From an uncultured Prevotellaceae bacterium (lineage in GTDB: Bacteria; Bacteroidota; Bacteroidia; Bacteroidales; Bacteroidaceae): 64,000 bases of DNA. The stretch is from positions 1-64,000 of the forward strand of contig CACYRS010000001.1 in assembly GCA_902776935.1 (NCBI GenBank), read 5' to 3'. Positions 1 through 7,912 of the stretch are shown here, one piece after another. The position numbers were made by a program, and so were the translations under genes. How positions within the stretch are numbered: the stretch's first letter is position 1; each line of letters opens with the position of its first letter. The notes beneath the pieces were generated by a model. It was given only the letters and a program-made list of their open reading frames with translations, did not search any database and was not told the origin of the DNA.

Positions 1-112
1 ATCAGCCCAAGGTTCAAGTGTACATACTTATAGCATTAGTGAATAAACAACTATGAGAAAAGCAAGTAGAGAGATGGATGCCGCCTTCGCTTTGGAGGTA
101 TTAGATATGACA

Positions 113-1243
113 TTATAATCGTATTCCGAAAGAGGTATTGACGAACCAGTCGTTAAGATAGCCGCTGGTGCTGTTGTGACTATAGCGTATATTGTTGAAC
201 TGGCCGTAGGCACTGAAGAAACAGCGGCCGAAGTTGTAGGTCAGCGACACACGGCCGTCGAAGCTGAAGGTCAAGCCACTATTGAATGTCATATCGCCCA
301 TGGGGGTTATCTGCAAATTTTTATAAAACCATTCATCCCATTCCTCGTTGGAAATATCCGACCAGAAGATGGGGTCTTCCATCAGCTCCTCTACGTTAGT
401 GGCATAGCCATAGGCCTTGATCTTGTTGACAAATGTCAGCATCGGCATGGCCATGACGTTGATAAGCAGTCCGCGGACCGGTACCCAGTTGTAGGCGTAT
501 CCTACTCCCACACTGCCCTGCCACAGTTTTACCCGTCCCAGGCCTTCCATCAAGTAGATTATGTCGCCATTATATTTTGAGGAATAGTCGATATTAGTAT
601 AGTTGTACATCAGTCCCGCCATCAGCGAGCCTGCCGAGTGCTTCTGTATCACCGACTGGTCGTAGGCCGCTGCATAGGAGAACTTCTTGCCGTTGAACAT
701 ATAGTATCCGTCAGCGATAAGTGTATTGACATGGATGGGATCTATCAGCTTCACCTCCCTCCATTCGTCCTTATTACTATCAGAAAGGATGTCGCTGTCG
801 AGATTTAAGTTCGGGCTGCTGTTGTCGAATGAGTGAATGCGCACATTTATGCCAAACGACCCTCCCGTAGCTCCAATAGTAAAATAGTTACCCTTGTCGC
901 CACCGACATTCACCGTGTAGCCCAGTCCATAGCCCCTGTATCCTGCCCACAGGCCGACATACTGTGCCGGTTCTGTCCTAAGCGAGGGTTTGGCATCATA
1001 CTCCATGCCTTCTATCACCCCCTTGGTGTTCATACTCACAATCGTCTGGCTCACGTTGCCCCTCACGATAAGTTGCCAAGGCTTCTCAGGCGCTTCGATA
1101 TAGCGTCTGTCAACACCTCTGACCGACATCGTGTCAATCAGGGTGCCCACCTTCTTTATAAGGGAAATCACGCCTCCTTGCGCCATCATCTGGCTGCTGA
1201 TACTAAGACCAATGACAAGCACAAGATACTTTAATAACTTCAT
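113..1243 (-). CDS. DUF4421 family protein, predicted outer-membrane barrel
   Basis: The 376-residue product opens with a cleavable signal peptide (about residues 1-21, ending SSQMMAQ). The rest alternates hydrophobic and polar residues with many Tyr, Phe and Gly and ends in NTSFGIRL, which fits a beta-barrel inserted in the outer membrane. The sequence resembles the DUF4421 family of Bacteroidetes, which has no assigned function. It begins 15 bp after the mgtC stop on the same strand with no promoter box between them, so the two are probably cotranscribed. The family assignment is from memory of its general pattern; the signal peptide is directly visible. Confidence 0.75.
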   Translation of the reverse strand: MKLLKYLVLVIGLSISSQMMAQGGVISLIKKVGTLIDTMSVRGVDRRYIEAPEKPWQLIVRGNVSQTIVSMNTKGVIEGMEYDAKPSLRTEPAQYVGLWAGYRGYGLGYTVNVGGDKGNYFTIGATGGSFGINVRIHSFDNSSPNLNLDSDILSDSNKDEWREVKLIDPIHVNTLIADGYYMFNGKKFSYAAAYDQSVIQKHSAGSLMAGLMYNYTNIDYSSKYNGDIIYLMEGLGRVKLWQGSVGVGYAYNWVPVRGLLINVMAMPMLTFVNKIKAYGYATNVEELMEDPIFWSDISNEEWDEWFYKNLQITPMGDMTFNSGLTFSFDGRVSLTYNFGRCFFSAYGQFNNIRYSHNSTSGYLNDWFVNTSFGIRL

Positions 1244-1258
1244 CGGACTCCAAGTAGA

Positions 1259-1711
1259 CTATGAACGATGCTGGTCAAGCTTGTGAAGGATGAAGTTGAA
1301 GGCCTCCAGACCGACAAGCACCAGGAATGTAGCAGCTGCAGCAAGAATGTACATTCCTCCTCCGCATGCCAGTCCGATGGCTGCCGTAACCCACAGACCG
1401 GCTGCCGTTGTCAGTCCGCGAACGGCATTCTCATTCTTCTGGAAGATGATTGTACCCGCACCGATGAAACCGATACCAGAGACCACCTGGGCAGCAACAC
1501 GAGACACGTCCCAGCGGTGCTCTGCAGTAGACAACGCACCTTCGAAGCCGTAGGCAGAGACGATCATAAAGAGTGCCGAGCCAAGTGCCACGAGGAAATG
1601 GGTACGGAATCCAGCCTCTTTCGCCCTATATTCGCGTTCAAGACCGATGGCACCACCAAGAAGAGCCGCCACAAAAATGCGTATTATGAATTCAATAGTC
1701 ATTTCATCCAT
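1259..1711 (-). CDS. MgtC/SapB family inner-membrane protein
   Basis: This 150-residue hydrophobic protein carries the family hallmarks GGAIGLEREYRAKEAGFRTH near residues 19-38 and GIGFIGAGTIIF near residues 79-90, with about four membrane helices. It is the short form without the C-terminal ACT-like domain of Salmonella MgtC. Family members are linked to magnesium homeostasis and acid or intracellular stress, but the short forms are poorly characterised, so no substrate is claimed. The first ATG (1711) lies about 26 nt below a clear promoter on the minus strand. A second in-frame ATG sits three codons in. Probably first gene of a two-gene unit with the DUF4421 gene. Confidence 0.85.
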   Translation of the reverse strand: MDEMTIEFIIRIFVAALLGGAIGLEREYRAKEAGFRTHFLVALGSALFMIVSAYGFEGALSTAEHRWDVSRVAAQVVSGIGFIGAGTIIFQKNENAVRGLTTAAGLWVTAAIGLACGGGMYILAAAATFLVLVGLEAFNFILHKLDQHRS

Positions 1712-1737
1712 ATCGTTGTTTTTTTAAAATTCGTTGG

Positions 1738-1769
1738 CAAAGGTAATGCAAATCGCGCAAAACACCAAA
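1738..1769 (-). promoter_or_regulatory. Bacteroidetes-type promoter of the mgtC unit
   Basis: On the minus strand a -7 box TACCTTTG lies at 1745-1738 and a -33 box TTTG at 1769-1766, separated by 20 bp, matching TTTG-N19-21-TAnnTTTG. It precedes the mgtC ATG by 26 nt. Confidence 0.7.
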
Positions 1770-1794
1770 AAATAAGCATGAAATTCCATAAATC

Positions 1795-1826
1795 CTTGGC
1801 TGTTTCACGATTATTTTGTACTTTTG
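1795..1826 (+). promoter_or_regulatory. Promoter of the propeller regulator, nearly leaderless
   Basis: A -7 box TACTTTTG (1819-1826) is preceded 20 bp upstream by CTTG (1795-1798), a one-base variant of the -33 box. The likely start codon is only 7 nt after the box, so transcription should begin at or next to the ATG. Confidence 0.6.
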
Positions 1827-1833
1827 CGACATT

Positions 1834-4773
1834 ATGTGGCGAATACGGCAACTACTGGTACTAATTATCCTGGCACTATTCATCGCCAACGGCAGCAAGA
1901 CACAGGGCGCTTTGTTGACGGAGAGATACAACGTGTCGTATATTGATCTCAGCAACGGCCTGCCTCACAATAATGTCAGTGCAATATTCACCGATTCCAA
2001 CGGTTTCTTATGGATAGGCACTTATGGTGGAGGACTGGTGCGTTATGACGGCTATGGTATGATGTATCCCATGCTCAGACTCAACAGTAACTCCTGCAAG
2101 AGTATCACCGAGGACCGGTTTAAACGCCTCTGGGTGGCTTATGACGAAGGAACCAACGTGATTGACCTGAAGACAATGTCGGGAGCCATTCCCGTGAAGA
2201 TGCCCGAGAAATACAAAGATCTGTTGTCAGAACCCTGCACAAAGGTACACTGCGATGCCTTGGGACGTATCTGGCTAATAACATATTCACACGTCAATCT
2301 ACTCTCTTTCGATGATGAAGGAAACGTTGTACGCATCAGCTCTTACCGTTATCACGAGAACACGCCAGAGATAAGTATCCGCGATGTTGAGGGTAACGGC
2401 AAACCATGGATTGGCATCGACGGAGGACTTGTGAGGCTTGTTGAGAAGAACGGCTCCCTTGTCAAGGAGGAGATTTCACCCCTTTTTGATGAACTCCGAG
2501 GCCTTTATATCACCGACATGCTGAAACGTGATAAAGTAATGTGGATAACCACCAACAAGGCACTATTCAGATACGACCCCTATCAGCGCAACCTCAGCAG
2601 GTATGTACATTCTGACGAACCTGGGGCACTATCACATATCTTCCTATCGAGTCTTGCCGTCACTCAGGATAATGTGCTGTTGGTAGGTTCGTTATGCGGT
2701 GTTAACATATATGACGACAAGAGCGACAGTTTCTCGGCATGGAGTACCGCCAGTCATCCACCGCTTAAGAGCGACTTCGTACATTGCATGTTGGTTGACA
2801 AGGGGCTGATATGGGTTGGAACGGAGTCAGGAGGTATCGCCAAGCTGGTACCCCGACAGTTGATGTTGCAGAATTACGTCCATTCCAACCTGCCATCGTC
2901 GATCTCGCCCAATCCCGTCAACGCTATGTATACCGAGGAAAATGGCAATCTGTGGGTAGGAACGGTTGAGGGAGGTCTTAACCTTAAGAAATCGGGAGAG
3001 ACAGGTTTCATGCATTTTACTTCAGCCAACTCCGCCCTTTCACACAATAGCGTCTCCGCCCTTGCCTCTGACGGTAAAGGCACATTATGGGTAGGCACAT
3101 GGGGTGGTGGCTTGAACGTGATGAGTCTAACAAGCCAGGAGCTGCATCGTTTCGAACTACCTGAGCATCAAGCTCGTTTAACGAATTTCATTGGTGTCCT
3201 AATATATGACCAGCGAAATGATGGTCTATGGATTGGCAGTAATGATGGGGTCTTTTTCTATGATCTCACAACTAGACAGTTACAAGAGCCCTTTGAGGGA
3301 AGCAATCTTATCCGAGGATGTATTGGTTCTGTAATCGACAAAGACGGCATGCTCTGGATGGGATGCATGCGCGGAGCTATCACCGTCGACCTGAAGTCGC
3401 GCAAGGATGGTAAGTTCATTTGCCGTAACCTACCCTACCGACTGGATAATCCCGATTCTAAGATCTACGACAAGATAAGCTCTTTCTGCGAGAGCAAGGA
3501 TGGCAGTCTTTGGATTGGCAGCAACGGATATGGGCTTTATCATCGTACCGTCGGAGAGGATGGTCAGGAGCATTTCGAGGCCCTGACGATGGAAGACGGA
3601 TTGGTAAACAACGCGGTGAAAGGTATTGTCGAAGACCGCAACGGCCGACTCTGGATAACCACCCTCAACGGACTGTCAGTATATGACCCGAACCTGAAGA
3701 CCTTTACCAACTACTCCCAATACGACGGACTCATTAGTCCTCATTTCTACTGGAACTCAGCTATTATCTCCGAACAAGGCATTATCTATCTCGGTAGTGA
3801 GGCTGGTCTGATAGAAGTGAGCGGTGATAATGATGAAGCCAATAGCAGGAGGCACTTAGTATTCACGCATCTGATTGTTGACAACGAGGATATACAGGCT
3901 GGCAGTGAATATCTCAGTGAAGATATCTCTATCGCCAAGTCCATCACACTCAGTGAAAGCAACCGCTCATTCTCTATCGACTTCTCGGCACTCAACTACG
4001 GCTACGAGACACAGGGCATCTTCAGCTATAGGATGAAAGGCTTTGATAATGAGTGGACACTTCTGAAACCAGGCCAGCACTCAGTGCGATATAGTGCATT
4101 GCCCGCGGGTAGTTATGTATTTGAGGTGAAATACGAGTCGGCAGTGTCTTCTGACAGCAGTGACACAATAAGTATCGATATTATAGTAAAGCCGTACTTC
4201 TGGAAGAGCTGGTGGTTTCGTCTGCTGATGGGAATCCTCTTTGTAGCACTCCTTGTCTATATATATAAAAGGTGGGTGACAGAACTTAGACGTCGTGAGG
4301 CAGAACAGTTGCTCAATCCTATACGTCAGGTCTTGGAGGAGTCAGAAGACCCCAGACAACTTCAGACACGCATCCGTAATATCCTCGACAATCAACAGCG
4401 TTATCGTCAGAGCGTTGTTAAGAGCATTGAGGCTGACAAGGAAGAGGTGGCTAAGACTCAGAAGCCGTTCATGGAACGTGTGATGGAAATCATGGAGGCT
4501 AATTATACCAACTCAGAGTTCGGAGTCCAGGAGTTCTGCGATGCCCTGGGCATGAGCCGGAGTGTTGCCAGCAAACACCTCAATTCCGAGGTGGGACTTC
4601 CCGCAGGACAGTTTATCCGTAACTACCGTCTCAACATGGCCAAGGAGATGCTCTCTGCCAAGACCGGCAACCGTAACATCACCGAGGTAGCCTATGCCGT
4701 AGGTTTTAATGATCCGAAATACTTCACCCGCTGCTTTACAAAGATGTACGGTAAGAGTCCCAGCACCATTTAG
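1834..4773 (+). CDS. Membrane-spanning beta-propeller regulator with AraC DNA-binding domain and no histidine kinase
   Basis: The 979-residue protein has an N-terminal membrane or signal segment (about residues 4-20). A periplasmic propeller follows with repeated blades such as LWIGTYGGG, LWVGTVEGG, LWVGTWGGG and LWIGSNDG. Next come a Y_Y_Y-like sandwich (about 700-765), one membrane helix (about 792-812), a short coiled linker (about 815-870) and an AraC-type helix-turn-helix (about 872-979, GFNDPKYFTRCFTKMYGKSP). Hybrid two-component regulators of Bacteroidetes carry HisKA, HATPase and receiver domains between helix and HTH; here only about 60-80 residues are present and the frame is unbroken. 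It should sense a glycan fragment in the periplasm and act directly on DNA, like SusR. The ATG at 1834 is chosen over an upstream TTG because the promoter ends at 1826. It probably controls the adjacent arabinan locus. Confidence 0.88.
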   Translation: MWRIRQLLVLIILALFIANGSKTQGALLTERYNVSYIDLSNGLPHNNVSAIFTDSNGFLWIGTYGGGLVRYDGYGMMYPMLRLNSNSCKSITEDRFKRLWVAYDEGTNVIDLKTMSGAIPVKMPEKYKDLLSEPCTKVHCDALGRIWLITYSHVNLLSFDDEGNVVRISSYRYHENTPEISIRDVEGNGKPWIGIDGGLVRLVEKNGSLVKEEISPLFDELRGLYITDMLKRDKVMWITTNKALFRYDPYQRNLSRYVHSDEPGALSHIFLSSLAVTQDNVLLVGSLCGVNIYDDKSDSFSAWSTASHPPLKSDFVHCMLVDKGLIWVGTESGGIAKLVPRQLMLQNYVHSNLPSSISPNPVNAMYTEENGNLWVGTVEGGLNLKKSGETGFMHFTSANSALSHNSVSALASDGKGTLWVGTWGGGLNVMSLTSQELHRFELPEHQARLTNFIGVLIYDQRNDGLWIGSNDGVFFYDLTTRQLQEPFEGSNLIRGCIGSVIDKDGMLWMGCMRGAITVDLKSRKDGKFICRNLPYRLDNPDSKIYDKISSFCESKDGSLWIGSNGYGLYHRTVGEDGQEHFEALTMEDGLVNNAVKGIVEDRNGRLWITTLNGLSVYDPNLKTFTNYSQYDGLISPHFYWNSAIISEQGIIYLGSEAGLIEVSGDNDEANSRRHLVFTHLIVDNEDIQAGSEYLSEDISIAKSITLSESNRSFSIDFSALNYGYETQGIFSYRMKGFDNEWTLLKPGQHSVRYSALPAGSYVFEVKYESAVSSDSSDTISIDIIVKPYFWKSWWFRLLMGILFVALLVYIYKRWVTELRRREAEQLLNPIRQVLEESEDPRQLQTRIRNILDNQQRYRQSVVKSIEADKEEVAKTQKPFMERVMEIMEANYTNSEFGVQEFCDALGMSRSVASKHLNSEVGLPAGQFIRNYRLNMAKEMLSAKTGNRNITEVAYAVGFNDPKYFTRCFTKMYGKSPSTI

Positions 4774-4775
4774 TA

Positions 4776-4829
4776 TTAGGGTAAACACCCTTTAGTGTTA
4801 GGGTAAAGGTGCTTTAGTGTTAGCGTAGA
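4776..4829. repeat. Three tandem 22-bp TTAGGGTAAA-type units
   Basis: Units begin at 4776 and 4798 (both TTAGGGTAAA...CTTTAGTG) and at 4820 (degenerate TTAGCGTAGA), giving a strict 22-bp period directly after the regulator stop codon. The first unit can fold as AGGGT/ACCCT followed by TTT and may help end transcription. A related unit lies at 61770-61791. Confidence 0.65.
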
Positions 4830-4906
4830 GCCAAGATATCTGTACTTGATTTACATCATTGACGTATATCAAGAAGTGAAAAATACGCGTACAAATGGCA
4901 ATAAAA

Positions 4907-4941
4907 CGTTTTATCCACCTATTAAATCGTTTTGTCCACCT
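4907..4941 (+). promoter_or_regulatory. Candidate operator: two direct repeats 21 bp apart
   Basis: CGTTTTATCCACCT (4907-4920) and CGTTTTGTCCACCT (4928-4941) match at 13 of 14 positions and start 21 bp apart, two helical turns. This is the spacing at which AraC-type domains bind tandem half-sites, for example E. coli araI1-I2. The second copy covers the position where a -33 TTTG would be expected, and no TTTG is there. The arrangement fits an activator site for the neighbouring regulator. Confidence 0.6.
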
Positions 4942-4960
4942 TTTGCCTTTGTAAAAGTGT

Positions 4961-4968
4961 TAACTTTG
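4961..4968 (+). promoter_or_regulatory. -7 box of the arabinan locus promoter
   Basis: TAACTTTG fits TAnnTTTG exactly. There is no TTTG at 19-21 bp upstream; that position lies inside the second direct repeat. The start codon of the first gene is about 60 nt downstream, leaving a leader of some 55 nt. Confidence 0.6.
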
Positions 4969-5028
4969 CGCAAAATTTATACTAATATAATTAATTTTTA
5001 ATAACAACTAACAAAAACGAATTGCATT

Positions 5029-7893
5029 ATGAAGGTTAGAAAATCATTCATTGCGTTTGTTGGCATGATTGGACTTATGGTCAGTCTTGTTTCTTGTGAG
5101 GATTGGGGAAAGATGGACCCGGAACCGGGTACTGACGTCTATCCAACTCGACAGAAACTCGATACCTATTCCTTTAATGAGGAGAGTATCGATGACATGA
5201 CCTATGTCACAGCGTACGACGCAGGTGTAGAGGCAGAATATGATGATTCCCTCTACAATCAGTCGCTTCATCTCAATGGAGCGAAGGTTCATCTGGCAAA
5301 TCCGCTCACAGCAGTAAAGCTGCAAAACGGAGCTGGCTTTACTTTCTGGCTCAGAGCTCCAAAGGATCAGACCACGAGTCAGATGCTGACTCTTGCTGAC
5401 GGAACATCCATTCTTCCTGCCACAGGAATCACTGGCCTCGAAGATGGCTACGTACACTTCATCGGTGTTCAGATCCGAGAGACAGGCTTTACCATATACA
5501 AAGATGGTGAAGCAGTAATGGCAACAAACGATTCTGACAACAAAGAATTAATTGCTGCAGTCAATTCTTCATCTGAAATCATTGTCGGATCAGAAGCCGG
5601 TGAGTTCAGACTCGACGATTTCACGACTATCCGCAATCAAATGACGGAAAAAGACGTTGCCCGTCCTGCTATCAAGAAAGGAGATGTCAAGTTACCAGAA
5701 CCTGTCTACTTGCTTGACTTTAATAGTGGTTTAGGCGAAGCCGAAATCATCGGTGGAGGTTCACTGCGTAATGATGAAGCCACAGGTTTCGGTAAGGTAT
5801 TCCAAAACATCGCTGGTGATAAGAGCACAAACTACCTGCATCTGCCCAGTCATATATTATCTCACTCGGCAGAGAGCCAGGAGATGACAATCGGTTTCTG
5901 GGTAAGCGCAGCCAATGCCGGTGACCTGAACAGCTATACCTATTCTCCATTCCTTACAGCATTTAACCATGCTCCTAACGGTGGTGATCAGGGTATGCCT
6001 ATGTTCGCTCTTCAGAGCCGAGGTCCCGTTCAGATCAACAACAACGGATGGAGTGACTTTACCGGTGCCCAGCATGTTGATGGTAAGGTTAATATATATC
6101 ATAAGAACGCATGGGAGGCTGGTGATGGCGCATATAATTTCGTAAGGAACTGGCTCGATGATGCCCAGTGGCACTATTTCGCAATCAGCTTCAAAGCAAC
6201 CCAGGTAACTCAGTATCTTGACGGTCAGATAACCAACCAATGGGAGTTCGATCCTGCACAGGACGGTCAGAACGTTACCGGTCTGTTCAACAATGGTGCT
6301 GATTTGTCTTATATTGCCCTTGGTGGTAACCAGGCATGGGGATGGGGTGATCCGGATGCAGGATTCGCATTCGATGACTTCGTGGTTTATGACAAAGCCC
6401 TCAATATAGATCAGGTACAGAAGATTATTGATAACAAGACGAAAGGCGGAGGCGGCGGCATAGTATTGCCAGAGCCCGTATTCTTCAACAACTTCGACAA
6501 CACATCTGGCCTGACCATCGTTGGAGGCGGTTCATTTACCACTGACGCCGACCCATATTTCGGAAAGGTATTCCAGAATATTACCGGTGGTATGCGACAG
6601 AACTACCTGCTGTTGCCAGAGGATGCCCTTTCTCATTCAGCAGAGACACATCAGATGTCAATCGGTGTTTGGGTAAATGCAGCGAATGCTGGTGCATCAT
6701 CCGACTATATGTGGGCACCACTCTTCATGGCATACGGAGCAGCTCCAAACAATGGTGAGAACACATGGCCGATGTTCGCGTGCCAGTATCGTGGAGTCCT
6801 TCAGCTGAACAACGCAGGCTGGACAGATTATACCGACGTTCAGAATGTAGCAGGTGTAAACACTCTTTACCATAACGAGACCGACTGGCTTGCTGACAAG
6901 CAATGGCACTATTATACAGCGGTATTCGACGGTGAGAATGCTAAGGTTTACTTCGATGGAGAACTGAAGAACGAGTGGCAGATGGACGGCACCAATAACA
7001 CCCAGATGGGTCTGTTCACAAATGGTGCAGACTTGAAATACATCTGCCTTGGTGGTAATCAGGCATGGAACTGGGGTGACAACGACCCGGGATTTGCATT
7101 CGATGATATCGCAATCTATGACATGGCGTTGACTGCATCTGATATTCAGGACATTATGACTGTAAAGAGAGGTGGAGGACAAGGTGAGACTGGTCCTGCA
7201 GCTTATTACCGTAATAAGTTCGAGGATGCAGACGGTGTCACAATCGTTGGCGGTGGTTCATTCGTAGATAGTGGCGATGCTCACGGAAAGGTATTCCAGA
7301 ATATCACAGGTGGTATGCGACAGAACTATCTGTTACTGCCAGAGGATCTTCTCACCCACTCTGCCGAGTCAGAACAGCTCAGTATCTCCGTTTGGGTTAA
7401 CGCATCCAAGGCTGGTGCCTCGGCAGACTATATGTGGGCACCTCTGTTCATGGCTTACGGTGCTGCACCTGTTAACGGTGAGAACACATGGCCAATGTTC
7501 GCTTGTCAGTATCGTGGAGTCCTACAGTTAAACAACGACGGTTGGACAGACTATACCGATGCTCAGAACGTAGCTGGTGTCAACACACTATATCACAACG
7601 AGACCGACTGGTTGGCTGACAAGCAGTGGCATTTGTATACAGTAGTATTCGATGACGAAAACGCAAAAGTATATTTCGATGGAGTTCTAAAGAACGAATG
7701 GCAGATGGATGGAACAGCCAACACCCAGAAGGGTCTGTTCCGCAAAGGTGGAGACCTGAAGTATATCTGTCTTGGCGGTAATCAGGCATGGAACTGGGGT
7801 GACAATGATCCCGGATTTGCCTTCGATGACATCCAGTTCTTTGACTTTGCTCTCTCAGAGTCTGACATTCAGGCTATCTTGAAGCAGTATTAA
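5029..7893 (+). CDS. Surface lipoprotein with four LamG/concanavalin-like modules
   Basis: The 954-residue product starts with a lipoprotein signal (VSLVSC, Cys about residue 23). A first lectin-like domain (about 45-210) precedes three larger modules (about 221-470, 480-705 and 722-954). Each opens with a short strand plus IVGGGS or IIGGGS and ends with LGGNQAWxWGDxDxGFAFDD. Modules two and three are nearly identical in protein sequence. LamG-like jelly-roll folds bind or cleave glycans; no catalytic motif is recognised, so a surface glycan-binding role is likeliest, analogous to SusE/F but placed ahead of susC. It follows the candidate activator-dependent promoter and is 19 bp upstream of the first susC, so it is probably the first gene of the operon. 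Confidence 0.85.
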   Translation: MKVRKSFIAFVGMIGLMVSLVSCEDWGKMDPEPGTDVYPTRQKLDTYSFNEESIDDMTYVTAYDAGVEAEYDDSLYNQSLHLNGAKVHLANPLTAVKLQNGAGFTFWLRAPKDQTTSQMLTLADGTSILPATGITGLEDGYVHFIGVQIRETGFTIYKDGEAVMATNDSDNKELIAAVNSSSEIIVGSEAGEFRLDDFTTIRNQMTEKDVARPAIKKGDVKLPEPVYLLDFNSGLGEAEIIGGGSLRNDEATGFGKVFQNIAGDKSTNYLHLPSHILSHSAESQEMTIGFWVSAANAGDLNSYTYSPFLTAFNHAPNGGDQGMPMFALQSRGPVQINNNGWSDFTGAQHVDGKVNIYHKNAWEAGDGAYNFVRNWLDDAQWHYFAISFKATQVTQYLDGQITNQWEFDPAQDGQNVTGLFNNGADLSYIALGGNQAWGWGDPDAGFAFDDFVVYDKALNIDQVQKIIDNKTKGGGGGIVLPEPVFFNNFDNTSGLTIVGGGSFTTDADPYFGKVFQNITGGMRQNYLLLPEDALSHSAETHQMSIGVWVNAANAGASSDYMWAPLFMAYGAAPNNGENTWPMFACQYRGVLQLNNAGWTDYTDVQNVAGVNTLYHNETDWLADKQWHYYTAVFDGENAKVYFDGELKNEWQMDGTNNTQMGLFTNGADLKYICLGGNQAWNWGDNDPGFAFDDIAIYDMALTASDIQDIMTVKRGGGQGETGPAAYYRNKFEDADGVTIVGGGSFVDSGDAHGKVFQNITGGMRQNYLLLPEDLLTHSAESEQLSISVWVNASKAGASADYMWAPLFMAYGAAPVNGENTWPMFACQYRGVLQLNNDGWTDYTDAQNVAGVNTLYHNETDWLADKQWHLYTVVFDDENAKVYFDGVLKNEWQMDGTANTQKGLFRKGGDLKYICLGGNQAWNWGDNDPGFAFDDIQFFDFALSESDIQAILKQY
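5692..7890 (+). repeat. Three tandem lectin modules within the lipoprotein gene
   Basis: Modules start near 5692, 6466 and 7195. The last two share long identical stretches such as MRQNYLLLPED and HNETDWLADKQWH, yet their codons differ at many third positions. The duplication is therefore not very recent, or the protein sequence is strongly constrained. Confidence 0.75.
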
Positions 7894-7912
7894 TTTAAAT
7901 ATAAGAAAGAAT

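Noticed and set aside
28..213. A 61-residue minus-strand frame at the window start
   Set aside because: It overlaps the 3' end of the DUF4421 gene in another frame on the same strand and has no recognisable features.
4270..4460. A frameshift that removed the kinase from the propeller regulator
   Set aside because: The frame is continuous from sensor to HTH, the linker has coherent helical sequence, and no kinase-like residues appear in other frames of this stretch.
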